Part shown: piece after piece, positions 20,720 through 30,301 of the stretch
How the letters are laid out: each line of letters starts with the position of its first letter
How positions within the stretch are numbered: position 1 is the first letter of the stretch
NCBI RefSeq assembly: GCF_016793485.1
Contig: NZ_JAEULZ010000030.1
Span: 124,001 to 188,000, forward strand
Origin: Mesorhizobium sp.
GTDB lineage: Bacteria > Pseudomonadota > Alphaproteobacteria > Rhizobiales > Rhizobiaceae
Length of the DNA: 64,000 nt
Direction of reading: 5' to 3'
The notes under the pieces: model-generated
Told to the model about the DNA's origin: nothing
What the model saw: the letters and a program-made list of their open reading frames with translations, nothing else
The model's database searches: none
Program-made: the position numbers and the translations under genes

Positions 20720-20934
20720 ACGCCGCCACGGTACTCCGCGATTAATACAATTTTAGAAGTCCGTGATATTCTCGACCCAGTTCCTGAGTCGAGTTTCAGA
20801 CCGCGTCTATTCAGTCCCGGGCGACACGGCGGGTCTTCTTGCCGAACCGACAAGTTCCGCGCAAGCGACGCATTTCAAAGTGTCCCTCAAAGCATTGTTC
20901 TTCAGTGCGTTGAACCAGCGAACGGGGACAACTC

Positions 20935-21114
20935 ATGGACCATTACGCAGAGGACAATACCAAGCAACGGCTGACCGACCGTCTCGACATCATCATGGCC
21001 ATCAACATCCTGCGCGGGCAAGGGTACGACCATGAGGAGCTGATCCGCGAGATCACAAGGATATTCTACATCGACCTCGACGAATTCAACGCCGTCGTCA
21101 GCAAGGCGGCCTGA
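20935..21114 (+). CDS. Small conserved hypothetical protein (59 aa)
   Basis: A 60-codon frame starts at ATG 20935 with GGGGA upstream. The peptide is soluble and helical (LTDRLDIIMAINILRGQGYD, then an acidic stretch and a hydrophobic end). It converges with pccB, with 9 bp between the stops. Reading frame, ribosome site and codon usage look genuine. I do not know a function. It is transcribed in the same direction as cckA, 215 bp downstream of it. Confidence 0.6.
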   Translation: MDHYAEDNTKQRLTDRLDIIMAINILRGQGYDHEELIREITRIFYIDLDEFNAVVSKAA

Positions 21115-21123
21115 AGCCGTTGG

Positions 21124-22656
21124 CTAGAGCGGGATGTTGTCGTGCTTCTTCCAGGGATTCTGGAGGTCTTTGTTGCGCAGCATCTTCAGCGCACGGGCGA
21201 CGCGCCGCCGGGTCGAGTGCGGCATGATCACTTCATCCACATAGCCCCGCTCTGCGGCCACGAAGGGTGACAGGAAGCGATCCTCATACGTCTTTGTGTG
21301 CGCGGCGATCTTGTCGGCGTCGCCAATGTCCTTGCGATAGATGATCTCGACGGCGCCCTTGGCGCCCATCACGGCGATCTGCGCCGTCGGCCAGGCGTAA
21401 TTCACGTCGCCACGCAGATGCTTTGATGCCATAACGTCATAGGCGCCGCCAAAAGCCTTGCGCGTAATGACCGTCACCTTCGGAACCGTGGCCTCGCCAT
21501 AGGCGAAGAGCAATTTCGCGCCGTGCTTGATCAGGCCGCCATATTCCTGCGCCGTGCCCGGCAGGAAGCCCGGGACATCAACGAAGGTGACCAGAGGAAT
21601 GTTGAAGCAGTCGCAGAAGCGCACGAAACGCGCCGCCTTGCGGCTGGCGTCGGAATCCAGGACACCGGCCAGAACCATAGGCTGGTTCGCCACAAAACCG
21701 ACGGTGCGACCCTCGACCCGGCCGAAGCCGGTGACGATGTTCTTGGCAAAGCTCTGCTGGATCTCGAAGAAGTCGCCTTCGTCGCACGTCTTCAGGATGA
21801 GTTCCTTGATGTCGTAGGGCTTGTTGGCATTGTCCGGGACCAGACGGTCGAGCGACAGGTCGTGGTCCGAGGCGGACTGCAGGCATTCGATCTCGGGCAC
21901 TTCGGCGGTGTTCGACGCCGGCAGAAAATCGAGAAGCCTGCGCATCTGCAGCAGAGTCTCGACATCGTTTTCATAGGCGCCGTCGGCGATGGAGGACTTC
22001 GTCGTGTGCACGGACGCGCCGCCCAGTTCCTCGGCGGTGACCGTCTCGTTGGTGACGGTCTTCACCACGTCCGGCCCGGTGACGAACATGTAGGAGGTGT
22101 CGCGGACCATGAAGATGAAATCGGTCATGGCCGGTGAATAGACATCGCCGCCCGCGCAGGGGCCCATGATCACGGAAATCTGCGGAATGACGCCCGACGC
22201 CAGCACGTTGCGCTGGAACACCTCGGCATAGCCGCCGAGTGCTGCGACGCCTTCCTGGATGCGCGCACCGCCCGCGTCATAGATGCCGATGATCGGCGCG
22301 CGGTTGCGCAGCGCCATGTCCTGGATCTTCTGGATTTTCTCCGCATGCGCCTCTGAAAGCGATCCTCCGAAGACTGTGAAATCCTTGGCGAAAAGAAAGA
22401 CGGTGCGGCCGTTGACCGTGCCCCAGCCGGTGACGACGCCGTCGCCCGCGACCTTCTGCTTCTCCATGCCGAAGTCTGTCGAGCGATGCTCGACGAACAT
22501 GTCGAACTCCTCGAATGAGCCTTCGTCGAGAAAGATGTCGATGCGTTCGCGCGCGGTGAGTTTGCCACGTGCATGCTGCGCCTCGATACGGGCTGCTCCT
22601 CCGCCCATGCGCGCGATCTCGCGGCGGCGTTCCAGTTCCTGCAGCACGTCTTTCAT
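21124..22656 (-). CDS. pccB: Propionyl-CoA carboxylase beta chain (carboxyltransferase)
   Basis: The 510-aa biotin-dependent carboxyltransferase transfers carboxyl from carboxybiotin to propionyl-CoA, giving methylmalonyl-CoA. It has the two crotonase-like halves: the N-terminal one with [18 protein letters not shown] and [17 protein letters not shown], the C-terminal one with [16 protein letters not shown] and [11 protein letters not shown]. That Asp/Tyr pattern favours propionyl-CoA over acetyl-CoA. The ATG at 22656 has AGGGGAG upstream. The biotinylated alpha subunit is not next to it in this window. It would work in propionate and odd-chain or branched amino acid catabolism. Confidence 0.93.
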   Translation of the reverse strand: MKDVLQELERRREIARMGGGAARIEAQHARGKLTARERIDIFLDEGSFEEFDMFVEHRSTDFGMEKQKVAGDGVVTGWGTVNGRTVFLFAKDFTVFGGSLSEAHAEKIQKIQDMALRNRAPIIGIYDAGGARIQEGVAALGGYAEVFQRNVLASGVIPQISVIMGPCAGGDVYSPAMTDFIFMVRDTSYMFVTGPDVVKTVTNETVTAEELGGASVHTTKSSIADGAYENDVETLLQMRRLLDFLPASNTAEVPEIECLQSASDHDLSLDRLVPDNANKPYDIKELILKTCDEGDFFEIQQSFAKNIVTGFGRVEGRTVGFVANQPMVLAGVLDSDASRKAARFVRFCDCFNIPLVTFVDVPGFLPGTAQEYGGLIKHGAKLLFAYGEATVPKVTVITRKAFGGAYDVMASKHLRGDVNYAWPTAQIAVMGAKGAVEIIYRKDIGDADKIAAHTKTYEDRFLSPFVAAERGYVDEVIMPHSTRRRVARALKMLRNKDLQNPWKKHDNIPL

Positions 22657-23046
22657 TTGCGGCTCCCCTTTGGCCAAACACCTCGTAGCACGGCGCAACG
22701 AGCGCGCAAGCGGCGGTAGGCATTGTGTCGATTAAGATATCGACGCATTGCTGCATTGCAGCGAAGGCCTTGCTATTCCGAGCGAACTGGCCCATATGCG
22801 GCGACATAGGCGCTTGGGCCGGATTTCCGGCTTTCCACATGATTGGACTGGTTGCGTCTGTTTCCGCCTCCCGGCTTGCCAGAGAGTTGCGGAAAAGTCC
22901 CTCGGATGATCCGCGGGCACGACAGCGCAGCCGAGCGGACACCGAGATGTCCGCCGCCTTGTCGTTCACCACCATATCGCCCGACGCAGGTTGCGCCCTG
23001 CGGAACGGGTTATTTTGCGGCGCATGCCGCCTGAAAGAAGAAGAAA
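22657..23046. other. 390-bp region upstream of pccB and the DEAD-box gene
   Basis: This is a divergent control region. It contains the perfect inverted repeat at 22727-22744 and a nearby GCTGCATTGCAGC dyad at about 22750. A plus-strand frame of 110 codons overlaps it, but its composition is unlike a real protein and I left it out. I recognise no gene or RNA. Confidence 0.5.
22727..22744. promoter_or_regulatory. Inverted repeat GTCGAT-N6-ATCGAC upstream of pccB
   Basis: The arms are perfect and the spacer is TAAGAT. The centre lies about 80 bp ahead of the pccB start codon, where an operator would be expected. The regulator is unknown; propionyl-CoA carboxylase genes in Alphaproteobacteria are often controlled by short-chain acyl-CoA regulators. 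Confidence 0.3.
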
Positions 23047-24573
23047 TTGACGATTGAAATCATTGCGGAGCCGACCGGTTTCGCCAAACTAGGCATCACA
23101 GGCCCGCTCCTGAAGACGACGGCCGCTGCCGGGTTCGACACTCCGAAGCCTGTGCAGGAAAAGGCCATTCCGCCCTTCCTGGCTGGCCGGGACATCCTTG
23201 GCGTCGCGCAGACGGGCTCCGGCAAGACCGCCGCCTTCGCGCTGCCGATCCTCATGAAGATCGCAGCGCTGGGCAGCAAGCGGCTGCCGAGGACGGCGCG
23301 CGCACTGATCCTTGCGCCGACGCGCGAACTGGCCGTGCAGATCGAAGACACGGTGAAGCTGCTGTCCAAGGGCATGCACATCTCCACCGCGCTGGTACTC
23401 GGCGGCGTGTCGCGCGGCGGCCAGGTCAAGAAGGTCGCACCCGGCGTGGACGTTCTGGTCGCCACCCCAGGCCGTCTCACCGACCTGGTGCGCGAGCGGG
23501 AACTGAACCTTTCCGAGACGCGCTGGCTGGTACTCGACGAAGCCGACCGCATGCTCGACATGGGCTTCATCAACGACGTCCGCCGCATCGCCAAGGCGAC
23601 GCACAAGGACAAGCAGACCGCGCTCTTCTCGGCCACCATGCCGGAGGAGATCGAGGAACTGGCGCGCGGTATCATGAAAGACCCGGTTCACATCGAGGTC
23701 GCGCCGCAAGGCACCACGGCTTCCGAGATCAAGCAGAGCGTCGTGCTGGCCCGCCTGAAGCAGAAGCGCAAGGTTCTGTCCGACATGCTGGCCGACGAGG
23801 CGATGAGCTCAGTGATCGTGTTTGCGCGCACCAAGCATGGCGCCGACCGAGTGGTGCGGGACCTCGAGCGCGACGGCTTCAACGCCGCCGTGATCCACGG
23901 CAACAAGTCGCAGAACGCCCGCCAGAAGGCGCTGAACGGCTTTCGTGACGGTTCGGTCCGCATCCTTGTCGCGACAGACATCGCGGCACGCGGCATCGAT
24001 GTGCCCGGCATCAGCCATGTCGTGAACTTCGACCTGCCCGACGAGGCTGAGAGCTACGTCCACCGCATCGGCCGTACCGGCCGCAACGGAGCCGACGGCA
24101 TCGCCATCACGATGGTCGATCCGTCCGAGAACAGCAAGCTCCGGCAAGTCGAGCGGATCATCCGCATGAAGCTGCCGATTGCGGCCGACCATACCGGCCA
24201 GCCCGACCCGCAGCGTCCGGCCGGCGACCGGCAGGCGGAGCGTGCGCCAGCCAACGATCGCGGCCAGTCTGCACGCCAGGGCAAGCCGCATCACCGTGGC
24301 CAAGGCCCGAAGGGGCACGGTGATGGGAACGGTCGTGGCCAGAGCGAGCGTCCGCGGTTCGACGAACGTCGCGCCGACGGCGAGCAGGCTCATGGCGAGA
24401 AGCGCCCGGCGAAGGGTGGCTTCGGCCACAAGACGCATGCCGGGCCGCATGCCGGCAAGCCGGAAGGCGGCAGGCACGAGGGCAACCGCCCGCACGGCGG
24501 CAAGCCCGGCGGAAAGCCGTTCCGCCGCAAGCGCCGTCCCGGTTTCGGCAGCAAGCCCGCGCGGGCAGCGTAA
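23047..24573 (+). CDS. DEAD-box ATP-dependent RNA helicase, RhlE-like
   Basis: This 508-aa helicase carries the Q motif, Walker A AQTGSGKTAAF, PTRELA, LDEADRMLDMGF, SAT, and the domain-2 motifs TDIAARGID and HRIGRTGRNG. The helicase core ends near residue 385. The remaining ~120 residues are low-complexity, basic, Gly/His/Lys/Arg-rich sequence expected to bind RNA. Such enzymes remodel structured RNA in ribosome assembly or decay, often at low temperature. The TTG start has AAAGAAGAAG upstream. A rho-independent terminator follows at 24649. Confidence 0.92.
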   Translation: MTIEIIAEPTGFAKLGITGPLLKTTAAAGFDTPKPVQEKAIPPFLAGRDILGVAQTGSGKTAAFALPILMKIAALGSKRLPRTARALILAPTRELAVQIEDTVKLLSKGMHISTALVLGGVSRGGQVKKVAPGVDVLVATPGRLTDLVRERELNLSETRWLVLDEADRMLDMGFINDVRRIAKATHKDKQTALFSATMPEEIEELARGIMKDPVHIEVAPQGTTASEIKQSVVLARLKQKRKVLSDMLADEAMSSVIVFARTKHGADRVVRDLERDGFNAAVIHGNKSQNARQKALNGFRDGSVRILVATDIAARGIDVPGISHVVNFDLPDEAESYVHRIGRTGRNGADGIAITMVDPSENSKLRQVERIIRMKLPIAADHTGQPDPQRPAGDRQAERAPANDRGQSARQGKPHHRGQGPKGHGDGNGRGQSERPRFDERRADGEQAHGEKRPAKGGFGHKTHAGPHAGKPEGGRHEGNRPHGGKPGGKPFRRKRRPGFGSKPARAA

Positions 24574-24648
24574 ACCGGAGCAACCTTCGGGCTTTTGTGC
24601 CAACGCAGCAGCGCTTGGCTTAATTGCCTGAATGAAGTCGATGAGATA

Positions 24649-24681
24649 GGCGGTCTGGACGATGTCCGGGCCGCCTTTTTT
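24649..24681 (+). terminator. Rho-independent terminator downstream of DEAD-box gene
   Basis: GGCGGTCTGGAC-GAT-GTCCGGGCCGCC forms a 12-bp stem when two G-U pairs are allowed, and TTTTTT follows at 24676-24681. It sits just before the MFS gene, so that gene probably has its own promoter or depends on read-through. Confidence 0.8.
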
Positions 24682-24711
24682 ATGGTCGTCTGCGTCGGGG
24701 GGGGGAATGTC

Positions 24712-25908
24712 ATGGCAGGTATCGCCGCGCTGGCGATCGGCTATGTGCTGTCGCAATTCTACCGCTCGTTTCTGGCGGTCCTGACGCCTGCGCTCACTGC
24801 CGAACTCGGCATGACCAAGGCCGACCTCTCGCTTGCCTCCGGTGCATGGTTCGCCGTCTTTGCGCTGGCGCAGTTCGCCGTTGGGGTGGGACTTGATCAC
24901 TACGGGCCGCGTCGCACGACGGCGCTGATGTTCGGCGCGTTTACAGGCGTGGGCGCATTCCTGTTCGCCGCCTCGACCGGCCCTTGGGGCGTCATCGCCG
25001 CCATGGCGCTGATCGGGCTTGGCTGCGCGCCGATCCTGATGGCCATGCTCTTCATTTTCGCGCGGAATCATTCGCCCGCCCGCTTCGCCGTCCTGACCTC
25101 ATGGGCAGTCGCCTTCGGCACGGCGGGCAATGTGCTGGGCGCCGCACCGCTTGCGGAGGCGTCGGAGTTTTTCGGCTGGCGGCCTGTGCTGGTGGCGCTT
25201 GGCATCGTGACGATACTCGTGGCCGGAGCGGTCGCGGCCTTCGTTCGTGACCCTGAGCGGCTGGAACACGTTCAAGGTAATCCCTCAGGCATTTCCGGAT
25301 ATGTCGAACTGCTGCGCATGAGGGTGCTGTGGCCGATCATTCCGCTGGTGGCGATCAACTATGCGCCGCCGAGCGGCATACGAGGCCTCTGGGCCGGCCC
25401 ATATCTGGAAGACGTATTCGGGCTCGATACGCTGGCGATCGGCAATGTGACACTGCTCATGGCGATCGCGATGGTGGCCGGCGCGTTGTTCTATGGTCCG
25501 CTGGATACGATTTTCCGGACGCGGAAATGGATCGCCATACCCGGAAACACGGTTTGCTTCCTGATCCTGCTGTTCCTCGCCCTGAACCCGCAGCCGGCGT
25601 TGACGGTCGCGACGATCCTTCTTGTGGCGATCGGCTTCCTGAGCGGCAGCTACGGCCTGCTGATCGCGCATCCGCGATCTTTCGTGCCGCAGCACCTGAC
25701 GGGACGCGGTGTGACCCTGATGAACTTCTTTTCGATCGGCGGCGTCGGCGTGATGCAGTTCGCGACCGGTGGCGTTGTCACGGCGTGGTCGTCGCCGGAA
25801 GACCCGACGGCCGCATATGCGGCGTTGTTTTTCTTCTACGCACTGGCGGTCGGCGTCGCGCTGTTCATCTATCTCTTTTCACGAGATGCCCGACCGGAAA
25901 AGACCTGA
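24712..25908 (+). CDS. Major facilitator superfamily transporter
   Basis: This 398-aa protein has twelve hydrophobic segments. Between TM2 and TM3 is GLDHYGPRRTTALMFG, the MFS loop signature (G-x-x-x-D-x-x-G-R-R). The two six-helix halves are joined by a short cytoplasmic loop near residue 185. The substrate cannot be told from sequence. ATG 24712 is chosen because membrane segment 1 follows directly. Its ribosome-binding region is a run of nine G residues (24697-24705), an unusual slippage-prone tract. Confidence 0.85.
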   Translation: MAGIAALAIGYVLSQFYRSFLAVLTPALTAELGMTKADLSLASGAWFAVFALAQFAVGVGLDHYGPRRTTALMFGAFTGVGAFLFAASTGPWGVIAAMALIGLGCAPILMAMLFIFARNHSPARFAVLTSWAVAFGTAGNVLGAAPLAEASEFFGWRPVLVALGIVTILVAGAVAAFVRDPERLEHVQGNPSGISGYVELLRMRVLWPIIPLVAINYAPPSGIRGLWAGPYLEDVFGLDTLAIGNVTLLMAIAMVAGALFYGPLDTIFRTRKWIAIPGNTVCFLILLFLALNPQPALTVATILLVAIGFLSGSYGLLIAHPRSFVPQHLTGRGVTLMNFFSIGGVGVMQFATGGVVTAWSSPEDPTAAYAALFFFYALAVGVALFIYLFSRDARPEKT

Positions 25909-25910
25909 AG

Positions 25911-26345
25911 TCAGGGCTTTTTCGCCAGCTTTTCGCTTTCCTCGCGCAGGCGCTCCTGCTGCTTGACGAGCTCCGGGGTGGCGTTGTCGCCAAAGTCCTC
26001 CATGCCGTACAACGGCCGGATTTCGATGTCCGACGGGCCGGGCATGGGGTTCGGACAGCGCTTCACCCATTCGATGGCTTCCTCCATCGAACCGATCTCC
26101 CAGAGCCAGTAGCCGGCTATCAATTCCTTGGTTTCGGCGAACGGGCCGTCGATGATGGTTCGCTCGGCGCCGTCGAAATGCACCCGGGCGCCCTTGGAGG
26201 TCGGTTTCAGCCCGTCGGCGGCGAGCAAGATACCGGCCTTCACCAGTTCCTCGTTGTAGTTCATCATCGCGGTGAGCATTTCCTCGTTCGGCAGTTCGCC
26301 CGCCTCGCTTTCCTTCGTCGCCTTGACGATCACCATGACGCGCAT
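25911..26345 (-). CDS. YciI-like (DGPF) family protein
   Basis: This 144-aa ferredoxin-like-fold protein has IIDGPFAETKELIAGYW, the DGPF signature of YciI-related proteins often found beside ECF sigma factors. Here no sigma factor is adjacent. The starting MRVMVIVKATKESEAGE strand matches the family. Its role is unknown; some members are predicted small-molecule enzymes. It converges on the MFS gene, with only 2 bp between stop codons. Confidence 0.85.
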   Translation of the reverse strand: MRVMVIVKATKESEAGELPNEEMLTAMMNYNEELVKAGILLAADGLKPTSKGARVHFDGAERTIIDGPFAETKELIAGYWLWEIGSMEEAIEWVKRCPNPMPGPSDIEIRPLYGMEDFGDNATPELVKQQERLREESEKLAKKP

Positions 26346-26525
26346 CGGGTTGCCTCCAGGTTCGGGTCTGTGCCCTCAGTATCGGGGCAGTCGTTCATAA
26401 GAACGCATTCGTATTTCGAGAACCGACATGGCGCGGTGAAAATATTTGGCAAGGACAAACACGCCCTCGCTTGACCGGTACATGCCCGCCTGTAGGCTGA
26501 ACGGATAAAAACCATGGAGGAACGC

Positions 26526-28223
26526 ATGCCCGCAAAGCCCTGGAAGTTCGGCCTGATCGCATCCGCAGCGGCTGTTTTGCTGACTTCGACGGCATACGCG
26601 GACACGATTGTCCTGCGCGGCGCCCGCGTGCTCACCATGGACGACGCCAGGCCGGAAGCGGAGGCGATTGCGCTGGTCGATGGCAAGATCGCCGCTGTCG
26701 GCTCTACGGCGGATATGGAGCCCTACCTCAAGGACGCCGCCGTCTACGAGCTGCCGTCAACCGCGCTGGTCATGCCGGCCTTCCAGGACGCGCACAACCA
26801 CCTCGTGTGGAGTTCCGCGCAGGCGGAGGACATCAGCCTTGCCGACGTTTCGGACGAAGCCGGCTTGCGGGCTGCGATTGAACCCGTCATGGCGACGCTG
26901 CCGGAAGGCGCGTGGCTGCGTGGCGGGGGCTGGAGCGTGGCGGTCTACAAGGACCCGAGCGCATCGGTTCTCGACAAGATCACAGGTGACCGGCCCGCCT
27001 ACTTCGATGACGTGGACGGTCATTCCGGATGGGCAAACTCCGCCGCTCTCAAGGCCGCCGGCATAACAGCCGAGACGAAGGACCCCGAGGGCGGCAGGAT
27101 CGAGCGGGACGCCAACGGCAATCCGACCGGCATGCTGCGAGAGAAGGCGATGGCGCTGGTGCAAGACATCATGCCCGAATACCCGGAAAGCCAGGTGGAC
27201 ACGGGCCTCGAGAAGGCGCAGGCCGAGGCGGTCAGCTACGGTATTTCGGCGATCATCGATCCCGGCCTCGAGGACTGGATGATCAAGGGCTACCAGCGAG
27301 CCGACGCCGCCGGAAAGCTGAAGCTGCGCGTGAAGGCTGCGATTCCGATCGACGCAGCCGAGGGCGTCGCTGGCGTTCAGCGTACGCTTGACCTGCAAAA
27401 GCAGTATGCGTCGCCGCATTTCCAGATCGACTCGGTCAAGCTCTTCGTCGACGGTGTCATCGAGACCGGCACGGCCGCGTTGCTGGAGGCGTATGTCGGC
27501 TCGAATTCGGCAGGCGACCTGCTGTTCACGCCAGAGCAGATCAATGAAGTCGCCACGGCTGCCGACAAGGCGGGCTTGCAGCTTCATTTCCACGCGATCG
27601 GCGACCGCGCGGTTCGTGTCGCGCTCGATGCTTCGGAGGCGGCGCAGAAAGCGAACGGCACGACCGATCGCCGTCCCCAGATCACGCATCTGGAACTCGT
27701 CGACCCTGCTGATGTCGGCCGTTTCGCGCCACTCGGCGTAACCGCCACCATACAGGCGCTGTGGGCCTATCCAGAAACCTATATCGTCGACCTGACAGAG
27801 CCGGTGCTGGGGCCGGAACGCTCGGAATGGCTCTATCCGTTCGGTGCGCTCAAGAAGGCAGGCGCGAGGATCGCAGGCGCCAGCGACTGGAGCGTCTCGT
27901 CGATGAATCCGCTTGAGGCGATCCAGATCGGCGTGACCCGGCAAGACCCGGAAGATCCGAAAGGGCGCGTGCTGACGCCCGAGCACAGGCTGGAACTGGA
28001 CGACATGCTGCGCGCCTACACCGTCAACGCAGCGTATTCGGCGTTCGACGAGGCGAATTCCGGAACGCTGACGGCGGGCAAGCGCGCTGATGTGATCGTG
28101 CTCGACAAGGACCTGACGAAGATCCCCCCGACCGAGATAGATTCGGCAAAGGTCATGCTGACCCTGATCGACGGTGAGGCGGTCTATCGGGAGGAGCGAC
28201 TGCCCGCGCCGGCCAAGCAATAA
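26526..28223 (+). CDS. Secreted amidohydrolase, YtcJ-like
   Basis: The 565-aa protein has a Sec signal peptide (KFGLIASAAAVLLTSTAYA). An amidohydrolase TIM-barrel domain of the amidohydrolase_3/YtcJ group follows. Metal-site motifs include the H-x-H pair in FQDAHNHL and the His in LHFHAIGDRAVR and THLEL. The substrate is not predictable; family members hydrolyse N-acyl or cyclic amides. ATG 26526 follows a strong GGAGG. It probably acts in the periplasm. It converges with the SDR gene downstream. Confidence 0.85.
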   Translation: MPAKPWKFGLIASAAAVLLTSTAYADTIVLRGARVLTMDDARPEAEAIALVDGKIAAVGSTADMEPYLKDAAVYELPSTALVMPAFQDAHNHLVWSSAQAEDISLADVSDEAGLRAAIEPVMATLPEGAWLRGGGWSVAVYKDPSASVLDKITGDRPAYFDDVDGHSGWANSAALKAAGITAETKDPEGGRIERDANGNPTGMLREKAMALVQDIMPEYPESQVDTGLEKAQAEAVSYGISAIIDPGLEDWMIKGYQRADAAGKLKLRVKAAIPIDAAEGVAGVQRTLDLQKQYASPHFQIDSVKLFVDGVIETGTAALLEAYVGSNSAGDLLFTPEQINEVATAADKAGLQLHFHAIGDRAVRVALDASEAAQKANGTTDRRPQITHLELVDPADVGRFAPLGVTATIQALWAYPETYIVDLTEPVLGPERSEWLYPFGALKKAGARIAGASDWSVSSMNPLEAIQIGVTRQDPEDPKGRVLTPEHRLELDDMLRAYTVNAAYSAFDEANSGTLTAGKRADVIVLDKDLTKIPPTEIDSAKVMLTLIDGEAVYREERLPAPAKQ

Positions 28224-28229
28224 ACCCGC

Positions 28230-29045
28230 CTAGTCGCGTTTGCGGCCGGGCATGAGCGGATACCCCCGCCAGCGAGCGACGTATGTCATGAAGCCGAACA
28301 CGACGCGGTGGGGCAATATCCTCAGAAGCTTCATCCCCCATGTGAAGCGTCGCGGAAACGTGGTTTCGAAACCGCCGGAACGGATGGCACGCATCATGCG
28401 TTTCGACGCCTTATCGACCGGCATGAGCGCCGGCATCAGGATTTCGTTCTTGGCGGCGAGCGGCGTGTCGACGAAGCCGGGATTCATGATCTGGATGCGG
28501 ATATTCATCTTCGGCAGGTCGTATTGCAGCGCCTCGGCCATGTTGTTGAGCGCAGCCTTGGTCGCTCCATAGGCGGCGAGCGTGGGCCAGCCGAAATAGG
28601 CGGTCACCGACCCGACCAGAACGATATGGCCACGGCCTCGCAGCCCCATTTTCTCGATGACCGGGACAAGGCCGTTGAGCACGCCGAAGATATTTACGTC
28701 ATAGGTCTTGCGGATGCTCGGCAGGCTGAGGCTTTCCGCGTGGACCGGGATGTAGACGCCGGCGTTCAGCACGGCGAGCACGACCGGGCCTGCCTCTGCC
28801 TCGATTGCCTCGACGGTCGAAGCCATGCCTTGCTCGTCCGTGACGTCGCAATAATGGGCCAGGACCTTGCCGGGAAGATTGGCGGCGGCCTTGATGACAG
28901 GCTCGATGGGGTCCTGTGCGCGCGAGGTGATCGCTACGGTCCAGCCTTCTGCCGCGAGGTCCAGCGCAAGCTGGCGGCCAATTCCCGTTGCTCCGCCCGT
29001 GATCCAGGCTATGCCGTGCCGCTTGTCGGCCCTGTATATCGTCAT
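28230..29045 (-). CDS. Short-chain dehydrogenase/reductase
   Basis: This 271-aa Rossmann-fold enzyme has the cofactor motif TGGATGIG, the structural NAG, a catalytic Ser in VGSVTAYFG and the YGATK catalytic Tyr/Lys. The stretch after the beta-2 strand (TSRAQD) suggests NADP preference. Residues ~230-271 extend past the classical SDR core with a hydrophobic, basic C-terminal tail that might associate with membranes. The substrate is unknown. It is divergent from cysK across about 220 bp in which I see no gene. Confidence 0.85.
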   Translation of the reverse strand: MTIYRADKRHGIAWITGGATGIGRQLALDLAAEGWTVAITSRAQDPIEPVIKAAANLPGKVLAHYCDVTDEQGMASTVEAIEAEAGPVVLAVLNAGVYIPVHAESLSLPSIRKTYDVNIFGVLNGLVPVIEKMGLRGRGHIVLVGSVTAYFGWPTLAAYGATKAALNNMAEALQYDLPKMNIRIQIMNPGFVDTPLAAKNEILMPALMPVDKASKRMMRAIRSGGFETTFPRRFTWGMKLLRILPHRVVFGFMTYVARWRGYPLMPGRKRD

Positions 29046-29266
29046 CCTAAGCCCGCCAACCCCGGTAAGCTTGCTCCTTATGCATCTGGCCGAACCGGAA
29101 ATCGAAAGCAATATCAAGTTGCGCAGATAAGTCGCGAGCGGGCAGCCAGGACCTGCTGGCCCTATCGTTGGGAGAATATCTTTGCTTGAAAGGCGGGATT
29201 GCCGTTTCTAGAACCGGGCGGGCCGCATTTGGCCGCCATCAAGGCCCCGCCAGCAAGGAAGTGAGC

Positions 29267-30301
29267 ATGAACCGTTCCGTGATCGACACCATCGGCAATA
29301 CGCCCCTGATCCGGCTGAAACGGGCTTCCGAGGAGACCGGCTGCGAAATCCTCGGCAAGGCCGAGTTCATGAATCCAGGCCAGTCGGTGAAGGACCGCGC
29401 CGGCCTCTTCATCATCCGTGACGCGGAAGCGAAGGGCTTGCTGAAGCCCGGCGGAGTCATCGTCGAAGGGACCGCCGGCAATACGGGCATCGGGCTGACC
29501 GTCGTCGCCAAGGCGCTCGGCTATCGCACGGTCATCGTCATTCCCGACACGCAGAGCCAGGAGAAGAAGGACGCGCTCCGCGTTCTGGGCGCCGAACTGA
29601 TCGAGGTGCCCGCCGTTCCGTACAAAAATCCCAACAACTACGTGAAGGTGTCCGGCCGGCTGGCCGAGCAGTTGGCCCGTACGGAACCCAATGGCGCGAT
29701 CTGGGCCAACCAGTTCGACAATGTCGCCAATCGCGACGGCCACATACGCACCACGGCGCAGGAAATCTGGCAGCAGACAGGCGGGAAGGTCGACGGTTTC
29801 GTCTCCGCGGTCGGCACGGGCGGAACGCTCGCCGGCGTAGCGGCCGGGCTGAAGGAGCACAGCAAGTCGGTCAAGATTGCGCTTGCCGACCCGCTCGGCG
29901 CATCGCTCTACAGCTTCTACACGGACGGCGTTCTGAAGGCTGAAGGCACGTCGATCACCGAAGGCATAGGGCAGGGGCGCATCACCGCCAATCTCGAAGA
30001 CTTCACGCCGGACTTCTCCTACCAGGTGCCGGATGAGGAGGCGCTGCCGATCGTCTTCGACCTGGTGCAGGAGGAAGGCATGTGCCTCGGCGGCTCGACC
30101 GGCATCAACATCGCCGGCGCGATCCGGCTGGCGAAAGACCTCGGTCCGGGGCACACCATCGTCACCATCCTCTGCGACTACGGCACGCGCTACCAGTCGA
30201 AGCTGTTCAATCCCGATTTCCTGCGCGAGAAGAACCTGCCGATCCCATTCTGGATGGATCGACGTCCCGAGATCACCGTGCCTTACGAACAGGCCGACTG
30301 A
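29267..30301 (+). CDS. cysK: Cysteine synthase A (O-acetylserine sulfhydrylase)
   Basis: This PLP enzyme makes cysteine from O-acetylserine and sulfide. The 344-aa protein has the PLP lysine in NPGQSVKDRAG, the asparagine loop EGTAGNTGIGL, and the phosphate cup VGTGGTLAG. It is longer than E. coli CysK, with a C-terminal extension (FWMDRRPEI) typical of this rhizobial subfamily. ATG 29267 follows AAGGAAGTGAG. Its stop overlaps the start of the AlaX-like gene (TGATG). The acetylserine supplier cysE lies 29 kb away. Confidence 0.9.
   Translation: MNRSVIDTIGNTPLIRLKRASEETGCEILGKAEFMNPGQSVKDRAGLFIIRDAEAKGLLKPGGVIVEGTAGNTGIGLTVVAKALGYRTVIVIPDTQSQEKKDALRVLGAELIEVPAVPYKNPNNYVKVSGRLAEQLARTEPNGAIWANQFDNVANRDGHIRTTAQEIWQQTGGKVDGFVSAVGTGGTLAGVAAGLKEHSKSVKIALADPLGASLYSFYTDGVLKAEGTSITEGIGQGRITANLEDFTPDFSYQVPDEEALPIVFDLVQEEGMCLGGSTGINIAGAIRLAKDLGPGHTIVTILCDYGTRYQSKLFNPDFLREKNLPIPFWMDRRPEITVPYEQAD

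Noticed and set aside
22725-23057. A 110-codon plus-strand frame between pccB and the helicase gene
   Set aside because: Cys- and Arg-rich with no family pattern, overlaps the control region and the helicase start.
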